Below are positions 57,300-64,000 of a DNA stretch of 64,000 nt, one piece after another; the first letter of the stretch is position 1, and each line of letters begins with the position of its first letter. The position numbers were made by a program, and so were the translations under genes. Origin of the DNA: Neptunicella plasticusilytica. GTDB taxonomy: Bacteria > Pseudomonadota > Gammaproteobacteria > Enterobacterales > Alteromonadaceae. The notes beneath the pieces were generated by a model. That model searched no databases. It saw only the letters and a list, made by a program, of their open reading frames with translations, and was not told the origin of the DNA. The DNA lies in contig NZ_CP150481.1 in NCBI RefSeq assembly GCF_047922965.1, positions 4,340,001 through 4,404,000 of the forward strand, written 5' to 3'.

Positions 57300-57725
57300 A
57301 ATTAAAAAGACTCGTTTAGTTTATCCGTTAAACTCGTGATGAGCCTTACGAACTACTCTAGTCAAAGCAAGCATTGGGCCAACTTTTTAATTAAGCGTAA
57401 GTTATTGTTTTGCAAGTATTATTTAAACATTGGATTTACACTAATCGCAACTGTCGACATTCACTGTAAAATTTACTGACACCCTAGCTCAGGTAAGTGA
57501 CGCGGGATCTAAGTGTTCTGAACGAATTTGCAGCATGAGCATGCCCAACAATGCTCCGGTGACTCATGTAGAAATCCTGCTTTCAATAGACTCGGGTTAA
57601 GCAGCGGTTTGTGAATATGCTAGATTACCTGTATCCAACCAAAGCCCGAATGTAAATTTCACTTAGCAAGACATCGCCTCTCTAACTAGCACATTTTGAA
57701 AGTAAGCCCACCGTACGTAGAAACG
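57300..57725. other. Intergenic region between the two PEP-CTERM genes
   Basis: Besides the sigma-54-like promoter at 57366-57382, I see no gene, repeat or RNA in these bases. Confidence 0.5.
57366..57382 (-). promoter_or_regulatory. Sigma-54 (-24/-12) promoter of PEP-CTERM gene 1
   Basis: Read on the minus strand: TTGGCCCAATGCTTGCT. GG and GC are 10 bases apart, TTGGC matches the -24 box and TTGCT the -12 box; the A of TGGCA is changed to C. Predicted start near 57355, giving a leader of about 115 bases with the hexamer repeat inside. By analogy with Zoogloea, RpoN and a PrsK/PrsR-type pair would drive it. Confidence 0.65.
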
Positions 57726-57756
57726 AAAAAACCGCCAGAAGTAACTTCTGGCGGTT
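57726..57756 (-). terminator. Rho-independent terminator of PEP-CTERM gene 2
   Basis: AACCGCCAGAAGT and ACTTCTGGCGGTT form a perfect stem, followed on the minus strand by a U-tract (A-run 57726-57731). It shares the CCGCCAGAA core with the terminator at 56384, as expected of a gene duplicate carrying its 3' end. Confidence 0.88.
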
Positions 57757-57783
57757 CTCAATCAATTATATAAGGTTTATTGA

Positions 57784-58569
57784 TTATTTCTGACGTCTGC
57801 GTGAAGCACCAGCTAAACCTAACAGACCTAAACCTAAAATGGCAATTGAAGAAGGTTCTGGAATTGATGTACCACGGAAATCAGCAGTACCAAATAGTTC
57901 CAGATCATCATCAGTTGCACCTGCAGGAATGGGTTGGAAACTAGTACTAAATACCCAATCTGACCCGTCTGTTTGTGTATTGGTATCAAAATTGGCCATT
58001 GCAGCACCACCAACAACATCAAGCAGACCGCCACCTAAACCAGCGTCAGTACCGCCGCCATATGTACTCAGTGTAGCATCTATACTGGTCATAATACCGT
58101 GGATACCGCTGAATGTTTCATGAGCAACCAATGATAACCAAGGCGCACCACCGTCAGTTGCTGAACTTCTATCTTGAGGATTGTAAGCTGTGCCAGAATC
58201 CACGTAAAAATTAACCCAACCACCAGTAAAGCCAATTCGTGCACCACCACCATCTGGAATGAAACTGCCGACGGTAAAGCCACCAAATTCATAGGTCAAC
58301 TCGCAACCACTAGGGCAAAATGCAGATTGGTTAGTACCATTTATGCCAGTTACCAGGCCAAAGCCGTTTAATGTATCTACGACATCATCTGCCGTCATAA
58401 ATACACCATCTGGACCTGGATCGAGTAAATCTTCAATTAAATTGGAGTTTGATGTGAAGTCGAAGAAACTATCCGGATTCCAAACCACTCCACCAACATT
58501 GACAGCAAGCGCGCTTGTTGACAAGCCAAGAGCCGCTACACCACCAATTAAAGTCTTCTTGATATTCAT
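57784..58569 (-). CDS. PEP-CTERM protein 2 (exosortase substrate)
   Basis: A 261-aa paralogue of PEP-CTERM protein 1. The signal peptide is unlike its neighbour's (TLIGGVAALGLSTSALA), but the mature parts align almost without gaps: VNVGGVVWNPDSFFDFTSNS, CPSGCELTYEFGGF and HETFSGIHGIMTSIDATLS. The 25-residue C-terminal sorting signal, from IPEPSS to RRRQK, is identical to that of protein 1, which points to recent duplication or strong selection by XrtA. A sigma-54-like promoter lies about 100 bases upstream. AGGGTGCAATT precedes the ATG. Confidence 0.93.
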   Translation of the reverse strand: MNIKKTLIGGVAALGLSTSALAVNVGGVVWNPDSFFDFTSNSNLIEDLLDPGPDGVFMTADDVVDTLNGFGLVTGINGTNQSAFCPSGCELTYEFGGFTVGSFIPDGGGARIGFTGGWVNFYVDSGTAYNPQDRSSATDGGAPWLSLVAHETFSGIHGIMTSIDATLSTYGGGTDAGLGGGLLDVVGGAAMANFDTNTQTDGSDWVFSTSFQPIPAGATDDDLELFGTADFRGTSIPEPSSIAILGLGLLGLAGASRRRQK

Positions 58570-58670
58570 AATTGCACCCTTTTATCATTTGATAACTTAA
58601 ATTATGTACTGTCAGCTCTAAGCTTTTTAACAACCACAACAACACTGAAAAGCTGTACCGATTGTAATAA

Positions 58671-58687
58671 TGCAAAAGAAAAGCCAA
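58671..58687 (-). promoter_or_regulatory. Sigma-54 (-24/-12) promoter of PEP-CTERM gene 2
   Basis: On the minus strand: TTGGCTTTTCTTTTGCA. GG-N10-GC spacing is exact, with TTGGC and TTGCA boxes. Predicted start near 58660, about 90 bases before the ATG at 58569. An independent copy of the signal upstream of the paralogous gene strengthens both calls. Confidence 0.7.
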
Positions 58688-58790
58688 CCTTCTAAATAAA
58701 GGGTTAATCTATTGAAATATAAACAATATTGATAAAATCTTAATGCGCTTTTTACAACAACAAACGATGTATGTGTAAAATATATTGACA

Positions 58791-59843
58791 CTAATTTTTT
58801 ATAAAAGATTTAATGTCTCTACGGCCGGTTCTTACTGGCCGACCACTATATTTACCAATTCTCAAAAACATCACACCAGAACCTAACTCGGCTGTTAAAA
58901 GCTTCATTTCATGCTCTACTGTATTGATGGTATCCATTAAAGATGCACTTAGTGCCGGTTTTGCTATTGAGAGTACACCTGGAGCTGCATAAAGCTGCAC
59001 CGACAAATTCATTTCGGTGCATTTTAGCCATACTCGCTGCAGTTGCCTGCCAGCATTAATAATGCCCTCACGAGATACATCCGATGAGATTAGCAATAGT
59101 AATGCAGGTGATTGTTTAATTGGACTTACGACAGACTTTTTGGCAATTTGTCCACTGGCACCCAGCTTGTTCAAAAAGCGCATGACTTTCCAGTTACTCA
59201 TCCACTCGAACCCTTTAGATTCGAATTTACTGATACCCAGTACGTCCAGGTTCATTCCAGATTCGACTTTATCTCTGGTAAATGAAACTGTTTTAAATAA
59301 TTCCTGATGTAACTGCTCGGACTCAAATCTGACTTTCTCCGCCTTAAATATTGTAGGAATAATTGCATCTATCTTGTCCCGCTGATTAAAACCTAATAAC
59401 TGGCAATTGTCCCCATTCACCGCAGCTTTAATCTCTTCAATCATATGATCAGAGACATCACCCGAAAACGGAAAGCGCCTGTCCGTGCAACGCAATGGAA
59501 TTTGCTGAGCCAGCTTCAACTCGGTCTCTGGAATGGCAGCATCGTTGCTCTCAAAGCTAAGCTGAGCAACAAAATAGCTATCTTTTTCCCTATCAGGAAA
59601 TAAACTTATATTTACGCTAAATCTCAGGCTTTTTGCTTCAATCACTATAGATTCAATTATGGCGCCGATTGCTAAATCCGAGAGTACAAAAGTACTGTCA
59701 GTAGCGGTTCCACTTAGCTCTGGATCGAGAAATAGCTGTAAAGTATCGTCATTAGACCATTTAAACCGGAAAGGCTGGGAATTATCCGCAGAAGGGGCGT
59801 ATATCGCGGCCTGTATCAGTTTGGTACGCATATCATCATTCAT
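58791..59843 (-). CDS. Nitroreductase-like protein (Acg-type)
   Basis: A 350-aa FMN-binding-fold protein. The N terminus AAIYAPSADNSQPFRFKW is the FMN-contact segment of the nitroreductase superfamily in its long Acg-like form. The C-terminal half has KQSPALLLLISSD and AGRQLQRVWLKCTEMNLSVQ, matching the family's dimer helix. The 350-residue length suits the longer Acg-type proteins rather than compact 200-aa nitroreductases. A redox role on an unknown small molecule or peptide is possible. It is the last gene of the minus-strand cluster, 52 bases after the ThiF-like gene. Confidence 0.75.
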   Translation of the reverse strand: MNDDMRTKLIQAAIYAPSADNSQPFRFKWSNDDTLQLFLDPELSGTATDSTFVLSDLAIGAIIESIVIEAKSLRFSVNISLFPDREKDSYFVAQLSFESNDAAIPETELKLAQQIPLRCTDRRFPFSGDVSDHMIEEIKAAVNGDNCQLLGFNQRDKIDAIIPTIFKAEKVRFESEQLHQELFKTVSFTRDKVESGMNLDVLGISKFESKGFEWMSNWKVMRFLNKLGASGQIAKKSVVSPIKQSPALLLLISSDVSREGIINAGRQLQRVWLKCTEMNLSVQLYAAPGVLSIAKPALSASLMDTINTVEHEMKLLTAELGSGVMFLRIGKYSGRPVRTGRRDIKSFIKN

Positions 59844-59895
59844 AGTGAAATGACTGCCTTAGTAAGGTGCTATACAAATAAACACGAACTAGTAA

Positions 59896-60753
59896 TTAAA
59901 TGCCAAAGGCTTTTTTAGCTTCCTTTAAACTTTTCTGAAAGACCGGATTTTTATGACCACCGTCAATACAGGTTACTTCCATCTTGTTTAAATAGGGATC
60001 CCAGTGCATCCCTTGCGGGGCACAAACCAAGTCACCACGACCTAGTAAAATCTTCACTGCATAAGATGCCGCCACTCCGGCACTCATGGTGCAACCAATA
60101 ATAGTCGACGGACCTTTTTTGGCGTTAAGATCCAGGCGAGTTGGGTCAACCAGATACTGAGACTGTAACCCTGCCGGAGCCAACCCCAGATAGAAACGTA
60201 AATATTGTTCCGTTTCAGATACGCCTTCCATACCGAAATAGTCTTCAAACGTCATCTGACCCGGCATAAAACACAAAAATGCTGTGCCCATGCCTAAGGG
60301 TGCTGCGGTAATAGCAGGAATGCCTTTTTCAGCACATTGGGCAAAAACAGTTCTGCGCGCTTTAATGGCAAAAAAGTCCAGACTATCTATATACAGATCA
60401 ACACCTTCAAGAAAGGCTTCGGTATTATCATCGTTAATTCCCTCAGCAAAAACATGAGTCGTCGCTTGCGGATTAATACTTTTAAGCATTTGTTCGGTGA
60501 TATCAACTTTGGGTTTACCGATGGTATCCATATTTGCACCGACCTGGCGGTTAAAGTTTTCCACACCATAGGTATCAAAATCAGCCAGACTAAATTCTCC
60601 TATACCCAATCTGGCCAAGGTCATAGTGTGAATACAGCCAACGCCGCCACAACCGGCAATAGCAACTTTCTTGGTACTCAAGGCTTGTTGTTCTTGTTGA
60701 GTAAACCAGCCAATATTACGGGAAAACGCGTCATCGTAATTAAATGTCGCCAT
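59896..60753 (-). CDS. ThiF/MoeB/HesA-type adenylyltransferase
   Basis: A 285-aa E1-like enzyme that would adenylate a carboxylate, such as the C terminus of a carrier or peptide. The nucleotide site is VAIAGCGGVGCIHTMTLARL, the second motif is LADFDTYGVENFNRQVGA with the conserved Asn-Arg-Gln, and GKPKVD supplies the Lys. GCTMSAGVAASYAVKILLG forms the later helix. The paired Cys-x-x-Cys zinc sites of MoeB are not apparent. No ubiquitin-like or ThiS partner is visible nearby. The ATG overlaps the acyltransferase stop by one base (TAATG), indicating tight coupling. Confidence 0.85.
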   Translation of the reverse strand: MATFNYDDAFSRNIGWFTQQEQQALSTKKVAIAGCGGVGCIHTMTLARLGIGEFSLADFDTYGVENFNRQVGANMDTIGKPKVDITEQMLKSINPQATTHVFAEGINDDNTEAFLEGVDLYIDSLDFFAIKARRTVFAQCAEKGIPAITAAPLGMGTAFLCFMPGQMTFEDYFGMEGVSETEQYLRFYLGLAPAGLQSQYLVDPTRLDLNAKKGPSTIIGCTMSAGVAASYAVKILLGRGDLVCAPQGMHWDPYLNKMEVTCIDGGHKNPVFQKSLKEAKKAFGI

Positions 60754-61523
60754 TATGATTCACCTTGCACCAGATAGGGGTGCAGTTTAATTTGTTTAAC
60801 CAGTTGTTCTTCCAATGATTGATATAGTTCAAGCATTTCTACATTAAACTTGGATTCGAAATTTTCCCTTGGTAAGCAAAACAACGCTCGAATACCGTGA
60901 TAATCCTGCTCTTCACCAATTTGTTCAAAAAACAACCCTACTCGCTCAAGCCGTTTTTTCAAACGAGGTTCCACTACCACGAACATCGTTTCGTGATTAC
61001 ACATTTTGGCAAACGAGATAATACTGAGGTAAAGACCAATAGCGATATTCGGAAAATTACGCCGCTCCTCTTCAGAGAACGCTCCGTCACCCGATAACTC
61101 ATTGACAATAAATGGTTGTTTTTTCTCGCCGGCTCTGCGCCTGAAATCTTCCGGTACAGCTAAACGCGATACTTCACCAAAGGCACCTCTGTCATAGTCA
61201 CAAGGCGATTTTATGTCAGGCAATAGTGAATCAACAAAATGGTTCTCAAATGGTAATTTATTTCCAGGCGCGTCGGGGGGAGGGATAATCAATCTTACTG
61301 TTCCCGCATAGGCCCCCGTTCTTTTATGCTTCAACAGCAACGAATAAGCGTAATTGTCATATTCGTCCATTTCAAGACCATCGCCAGATATCGGCTCCCA
61401 ACCCAATTCCTCGGCATAGACCTGATGTCTAATTTGATAACCTTCACGTTTCAAATCGGAAGATGCCGCAAAGACAATCTCGAAATATTGGTTAAAGTTT
61501 TCAGCAAGTGACGAGTTGGTCAT
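60753..61523 (-). CDS. PEP-CTERM/exosortase-associated N-acyl amino acid synthase-like acyltransferase
   Basis: A 256-aa GNAT-fold protein related to acyl-homoserine-lactone synthases (TIGR03694 type). The N-terminal motif YQIRHQVYAEELGWEP matches the LuxI-like RxxVYxxELGW pattern. Further conserved parts are YDNYAYSLLLKHKRTGAYAG with VRLIIP, and DRGAFGEVSRLAVPEDFR (Glu/Ser/Arg core). Long-chain N-acyl amino acid synthases linked to exosortase systems have been described from environmental DNA; the product here is unknown. The acyl donor could be the carrier protein at 47372. It heads a run with the ThiF and nitroreductase genes. Confidence 0.88.
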   Translation of the reverse strand: MTNSSLAENFNQYFEIVFAASSDLKREGYQIRHQVYAEELGWEPISGDGLEMDEYDNYAYSLLLKHKRTGAYAGTVRLIIPPPDAPGNKLPFENHFVDSLLPDIKSPCDYDRGAFGEVSRLAVPEDFRRRAGEKKQPFIVNELSGDGAFSEEERRNFPNIAIGLYLSIISFAKMCNHETMFVVVEPRLKKRLERVGLFFEQIGEEQDYHGIRALFCLPRENFESKFNVEMLELYQSLEEQLVKQIKLHPYLVQGES

Positions 61524-61645
61524 TTTATAATCTCAAGCTCTAAAATAATCTTAAATTAAATATAAATTATCATGTAAACAATAACATAGCATATAAATTA
61601 GTTTGTTATTCAAAAACTGAACCTATGCAAATCAGCAAGGTTGAT

Positions 61646-62491
61646 TCAATGATTGAAAGGCACGACCATCTTCTTGGGTATATATGACAATGCCGTTAAA
61701 TAGCCTGCCTGATATAATAATTCTTTTTGGCTATCCGTCATCGCGAAGTCAACCGGCGACGCATTGCCAGTGTTGATAACCACCGTATTATGCCAATGCC
61801 CCTCATGCACATATTCTCTTGATATCGCTGTCATAAAGGTTCTAATCAGCATTTCAATATAACTAACCAATGGAAACCAGGAAGTGGGTTTAATATTCTG
61901 CACTTCCTGTTCACTCTTTAATCTAAAGCAAATCACCGGTGTGCCATCACCGGCCCAATCTTCATATAAGGCATCTTCAGCCAGTATCGCGCCATCAACC
62001 AGCAAATGGTTTTTATAAGGCTTAAAACTAAAAACAAGGGGAATAGACATAGAAAATCTAACTGCGCGGGACACTTTCAAGTCTGGGGAATTATATTTAT
62101 CAAATACCACTGGCCCGCCACCATTAACATCAGTGGCCAAAATATGTAAATGTATATCCAGATCTCTAAATCTTACCCCGCCCAATTTTTCGTCCATCCA
62201 TTGCTCAAATTTGTCTCCGGAGCACAACCCGCCATTACGCAATAATGATAACAATGAATAACCTTTAAACTGCCTGAAGTCTGTATCCAACGCTAAAATT
62301 TTGATTTCGGCAAGAGATAATCCCGCACAATAAAGAGCGGTAATAATGGAGCCACCGGACACGCCAACCACGTGATCAAACTTGATATGGAGTTCGTTGA
62401 GAGCGTCAAGGATACCTATATGGGCAGGTAATCTTGTTCCACCACCAGAAAAAATAGGAACCAGTTTTAGCTGGGAGGAGGTTGCATCCAT
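61646..62491 (-). CDS. Patatin-like phospholipase
   Basis: A 281-aa lipid acyl hydrolase fold with an intact Ser-Asp dyad. The oxyanion loop is IFSGGGTRLPAHIG, the nucleophile is in GVSGGSIITA (G-x-S-x-G), and the catalytic Asp is in LLVDGAILAED. It lacks a signal peptide. In this cluster it might release acyl chains from lipids for the acyltransferase at 60753, or remove them from products. 122 bases separate it from that gene, so it is probably the first gene of the run or has its own promoter. Confidence 0.88.
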   Translation of the reverse strand: MDATSSQLKLVPIFSGGGTRLPAHIGILDALNELHIKFDHVVGVSGGSIITALYCAGLSLAEIKILALDTDFRQFKGYSLLSLLRNGGLCSGDKFEQWMDEKLGGVRFRDLDIHLHILATDVNGGGPVVFDKYNSPDLKVSRAVRFSMSIPLVFSFKPYKNHLLVDGAILAEDALYEDWAGDGTPVICFRLKSEQEVQNIKPTSWFPLVSYIEMLIRTFMTAISREYVHEGHWHNTVVINTGNASPVDFAMTDSQKELLYQAGYLTALSYIPKKMVVPFNH

Positions 62492-62645
62492 AGTGTCTTA
62501 CGATTCCCTTACGGTAGTCACATAAACAACCTGACAAGTATGGATCAGTTTTAGAAATTTGCCGTATTAGAACACGCAGATCTTTGTTGCAGGAATTTTA
62601 GTTCAACCTCAAAGTTCAAAACGCACAAGGTGTCAGTAACAAAAG

Positions 62646-63665
62646 TTAGCTTGAATAAAAATCCTTGTACCATTTGACAAATTGCCCGATGCCTTCATCT
62701 ATACCGGTTCGGGGCCGATAGTTAACATCTTCAATTAAGTCACTCACATCCGCATAAGTATCGGGTACATCACCGGGTTGCATCGGAAGCAGCTCTTTCT
62801 CGGCTGTGATACCCAAATGCTTTTCCAACGTTTCGATATAACTCAATAGATGTACAGGATTGTGCGCACCAATATTGTACACTCGCCAAGGAGCCTTACT
62901 GCTAGAAGGATCCGGCTGTTTACCACTCCAGTCCGGGTTGGCTAAAGCAGTATGATCCAGAGTTCGTATTATTCCCTCAACGATATCATCTATATAGGTA
63001 AAATCCCGGTGGTGATTGCCAAAGTTGAATACCTTGATAGGTTCATCGTTCAATATCGATTTTGTAAATGAAAACAACGCCATATCGGGTCTGCCCCAAG
63101 GACCATAAACCGTAAAGAAACGCAATCCGGTACAAGGTAAACTGTACAAGTGGCTGTATGTATGTGCCATTAACTCGTTCGCTTTTTTACTTGCCGCATA
63201 AAGTGACAATGGGTGATCAACATTGTCGTGAGTAGAAAATGGCATGGATTCATTCGCTCCATAAACAGAGCTCGACGATGCATAAACAAGATGCTTCACA
63301 TCATTATGTCGGCAACCTTCCAGAATATTGATAAAACCGACAATATTGCTATCCATATAAGCATGTGGGTTTTCCAGCGAGTAACGCACACCCGCTTGTG
63401 CGGCCAAATTCACCACTTTATCGAATTTTTCGGCCGCGAATAATTTCTCGATAGCCGCTTTATCTGCAAGGTCTATTTTTTCAAAACGAAAGTGTTTGGC
63501 GTTACCACACTGCTTAATCTGATCCAGTCTGGCCAACTTAAGATTGACGTCATAATAATCATTCAAATTATCGATTCCGACAACTTGATCACCACGTTCC
63601 AGTAAATGCATGGCGGTGTGGAAACCAATAAATCCGGCTGCACCTGTCACTAACACTTTCATCAA
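62646..63665 (-). CDS. NAD-dependent epimerase, UDP-glucuronate 4-epimerase-like
   Basis: A short-chain-dehydrogenase-type nucleotide-sugar epimerase, 339 aa. The NAD loop is VTGAAGFIGFHTAMHLL, the active-site Tyr-x-x-x-Lys is SLYAASKKANELMAHTY, and AQAGVRYSLENPHAYMDSN plus FFTVYGPWGRPDMA are typical of UDP-GlcA 4-epimerases. The central NFGNHHRDFTYIDDIVEGI is the usual C-domain motif. It would yield UDP-GalA from UDP-GlcA, pairing with the dehydrogenase encoded 8 bases upstream. MM at the start leaves 63665 or 63662 as the initiator. Confidence 0.92.
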   Translation of the reverse strand: MMKVLVTGAAGFIGFHTAMHLLERGDQVVGIDNLNDYYDVNLKLARLDQIKQCGNAKHFRFEKIDLADKAAIEKLFAAEKFDKVVNLAAQAGVRYSLENPHAYMDSNIVGFINILEGCRHNDVKHLVYASSSSVYGANESMPFSTHDNVDHPLSLYAASKKANELMAHTYSHLYSLPCTGLRFFTVYGPWGRPDMALFSFTKSILNDEPIKVFNFGNHHRDFTYIDDIVEGIIRTLDHTALANPDWSGKQPDPSSSKAPWRVYNIGAHNPVHLLSYIETLEKHLGITAEKELLPMQPGDVPDTYADVSDLIEDVNYRPRTGIDEGIGQFVKWYKDFYSS

Positions 63666-63673
63666 GATATTTC

Positions 63674-64000
63674 CTATAGTCGGATGTCTGTAATGGTTTT
63701 ATCAAAGATATATTTCAAATCATAGATCACTCGATTCTCTTTACACAATCCAAGGAGATCATCATTGCTGAGCGCTTTGAATTGATCATGAGCCACCGCA
63801 GCAATAACTGCATCATATTTATTGGGTTGGGGTTTATCAACCAAACTCAGGCCGTATTCATGAGCCACCTCATCAGTGCTTGCCCATGGATCATAGATAT
63901 CTAAATTAACATGGTAATGTTGTAATTCTCTTGCAATATCAACCACTTTGGTATTGCGAATATCCGGGCAGTTTTCTTTAAACGTTAAGCCGAGCAACAA
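63674..64000 (-). CDS. Nucleotide-sugar dehydrogenase, C-terminal part (truncated by window edge)
   Basis: Only the C-terminal UDP-binding domain is in view: it opens LLGLTFKENCPDIRNTKVVD, a hallmark of UDP-glucose/UDP-GlcNAc dehydrogenases, with VNLDIYDPWASTDEV and a closing NRVIYDLKYIFDK. These match the TviB/WbpA group more closely than Ugd. The reading frame is open to the window end, so the NAD domain and active-site Cys lie outside. The next gene, the epimerase, starts 8 bases after its stop, so the two form an operon. Confidence 0.88.
   Translation of the reverse strand: MLLGLTFKENCPDIRNTKVVDIARELQHYHVNLDIYDPWASTDEVAHEYGLSLVDKPQPNKYDAVIAAVAHDQFKALSNDDLLGLCKENRVIYDLKYIFDKTITDIRL

Noticed and set aside
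57121..57339. 72-codon plus-strand frame ending in a Ser-Thr run
   Set aside because: It is antisense to the PEP-CTERM 1 signal peptide; the Ser-Thr run only reflects the hexamer repeat.
1..64000. tRNA, rRNA, CRISPR array, insertion-sequence transposase
   Set aside because: None was recognised by eye on either strand; no transposase-like protein is present.

Overview
The window is almost entirely one extracellular-polysaccharide (EPS) biosynthesis locus of the exosortase A (XrtA)/PEP-CTERM type. Nearly every family known to travel with XrtA is recognisable: AAA ATPase, tyrosine autokinase, chain-length and export proteins, EpsB-type sugar transferase, DUF3473 deacetylase, FemAB-like protein, two XrtA-type glycosyltransferases, XrtA fused to EpsI, amidotransferase, O-antigen-ligase-like protein, hydrolases 1 and 2, PLP decarboxylase, AMP ligase, acyl carrier protein, PrsT and PEP-CTERM substrates. 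Moderate GC, enterobacterial-like wecBC and manC-manB, and sulfotransferases suggest an aquatic, probably marine, gammaproteobacterium of alteromonad-like affinity. That assignment is an inference; there is no rRNA or tRNA to test it.

Layout. 1-634: 3' part of the XrtA-associated ATPase, then a possible 53-residue membrane peptide. 954-5784 (minus): outer-membrane barrel, tyrosine kinase, Wzz-like and Wza-like proteins. 5947-20953 (plus): the core operon, with overlapping or nearly touching genes from the initiating sugar transferase through XrtA, glycosyltransferases, amidotransferase, a sulfotransferase and the ligase to a Wzx-like flippase. 20950-27634 (minus): a TPR protein, two more sulfotransferases and a 1355-residue propeller/beta-helix/RTX protein. 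27875-43786 (plus): a glycosyltransferase, a second amidotransferase-like protein, a second deacetylase, a DegT-like protein, two GNAT/FemAB-like proteins, XrtA hydrolases 2 and 1, an acyltransferase-3/SGNH protein, a PHP-domain protein, a propeller lipoprotein and a beta-helix protein. 43788-47230 (minus): the XrtA-associated decarboxylase and AMP ligase, separated by a GxxExxY gene bracketed by palindromic repeats. 47372-55944 (plus): acyl carrier protein, wecB, wecC, manC, manB and prsT. 56451-58569 (minus): two paralogous PEP-CTERM proteins. 58791-62491 (minus): nitroreductase-like, ThiF-like, N-acyl-amino-acid-synthase-like and patatin genes. 62646-64000 (minus): a UDP-glucuronate 4-epimerase-like gene and a truncated nucleotide-sugar dehydrogenase.

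Working together (inference): WecB/WecC supply UDP-ManNAcA, ManC/ManB supply GDP-mannose, and the genes at the right edge supply uronic-acid nucleotides. The EpsB-type enzyme starts the repeat unit on undecaprenyl phosphate and five glycosyltransferases extend it. Amidotransferases, FemAB/GNAT proteins, deacetylases, an O-acyltransferase and three sulfotransferases decorate it. The flippase, ligase-like polymerase, Wzz/kinase, Wza and beta-barrel polymerise and export it. XrtA processes the PEP-CTERM proteins, which may be held in or on the EPS.

Most notable: sigma-54-type -24/-12 promoters can be read upstream of both PEP-CTERM genes. A six-base tandem repeat lies directly before the ribosome binding site of one of them. 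An accessory acyl/adenylation gene cluster follows. A GxxExxY gene sits between hairpin repeats, and a third copy of the repeat family lies between wecB and wecC. The second amidotransferase lacks the glutaminase cysteine.
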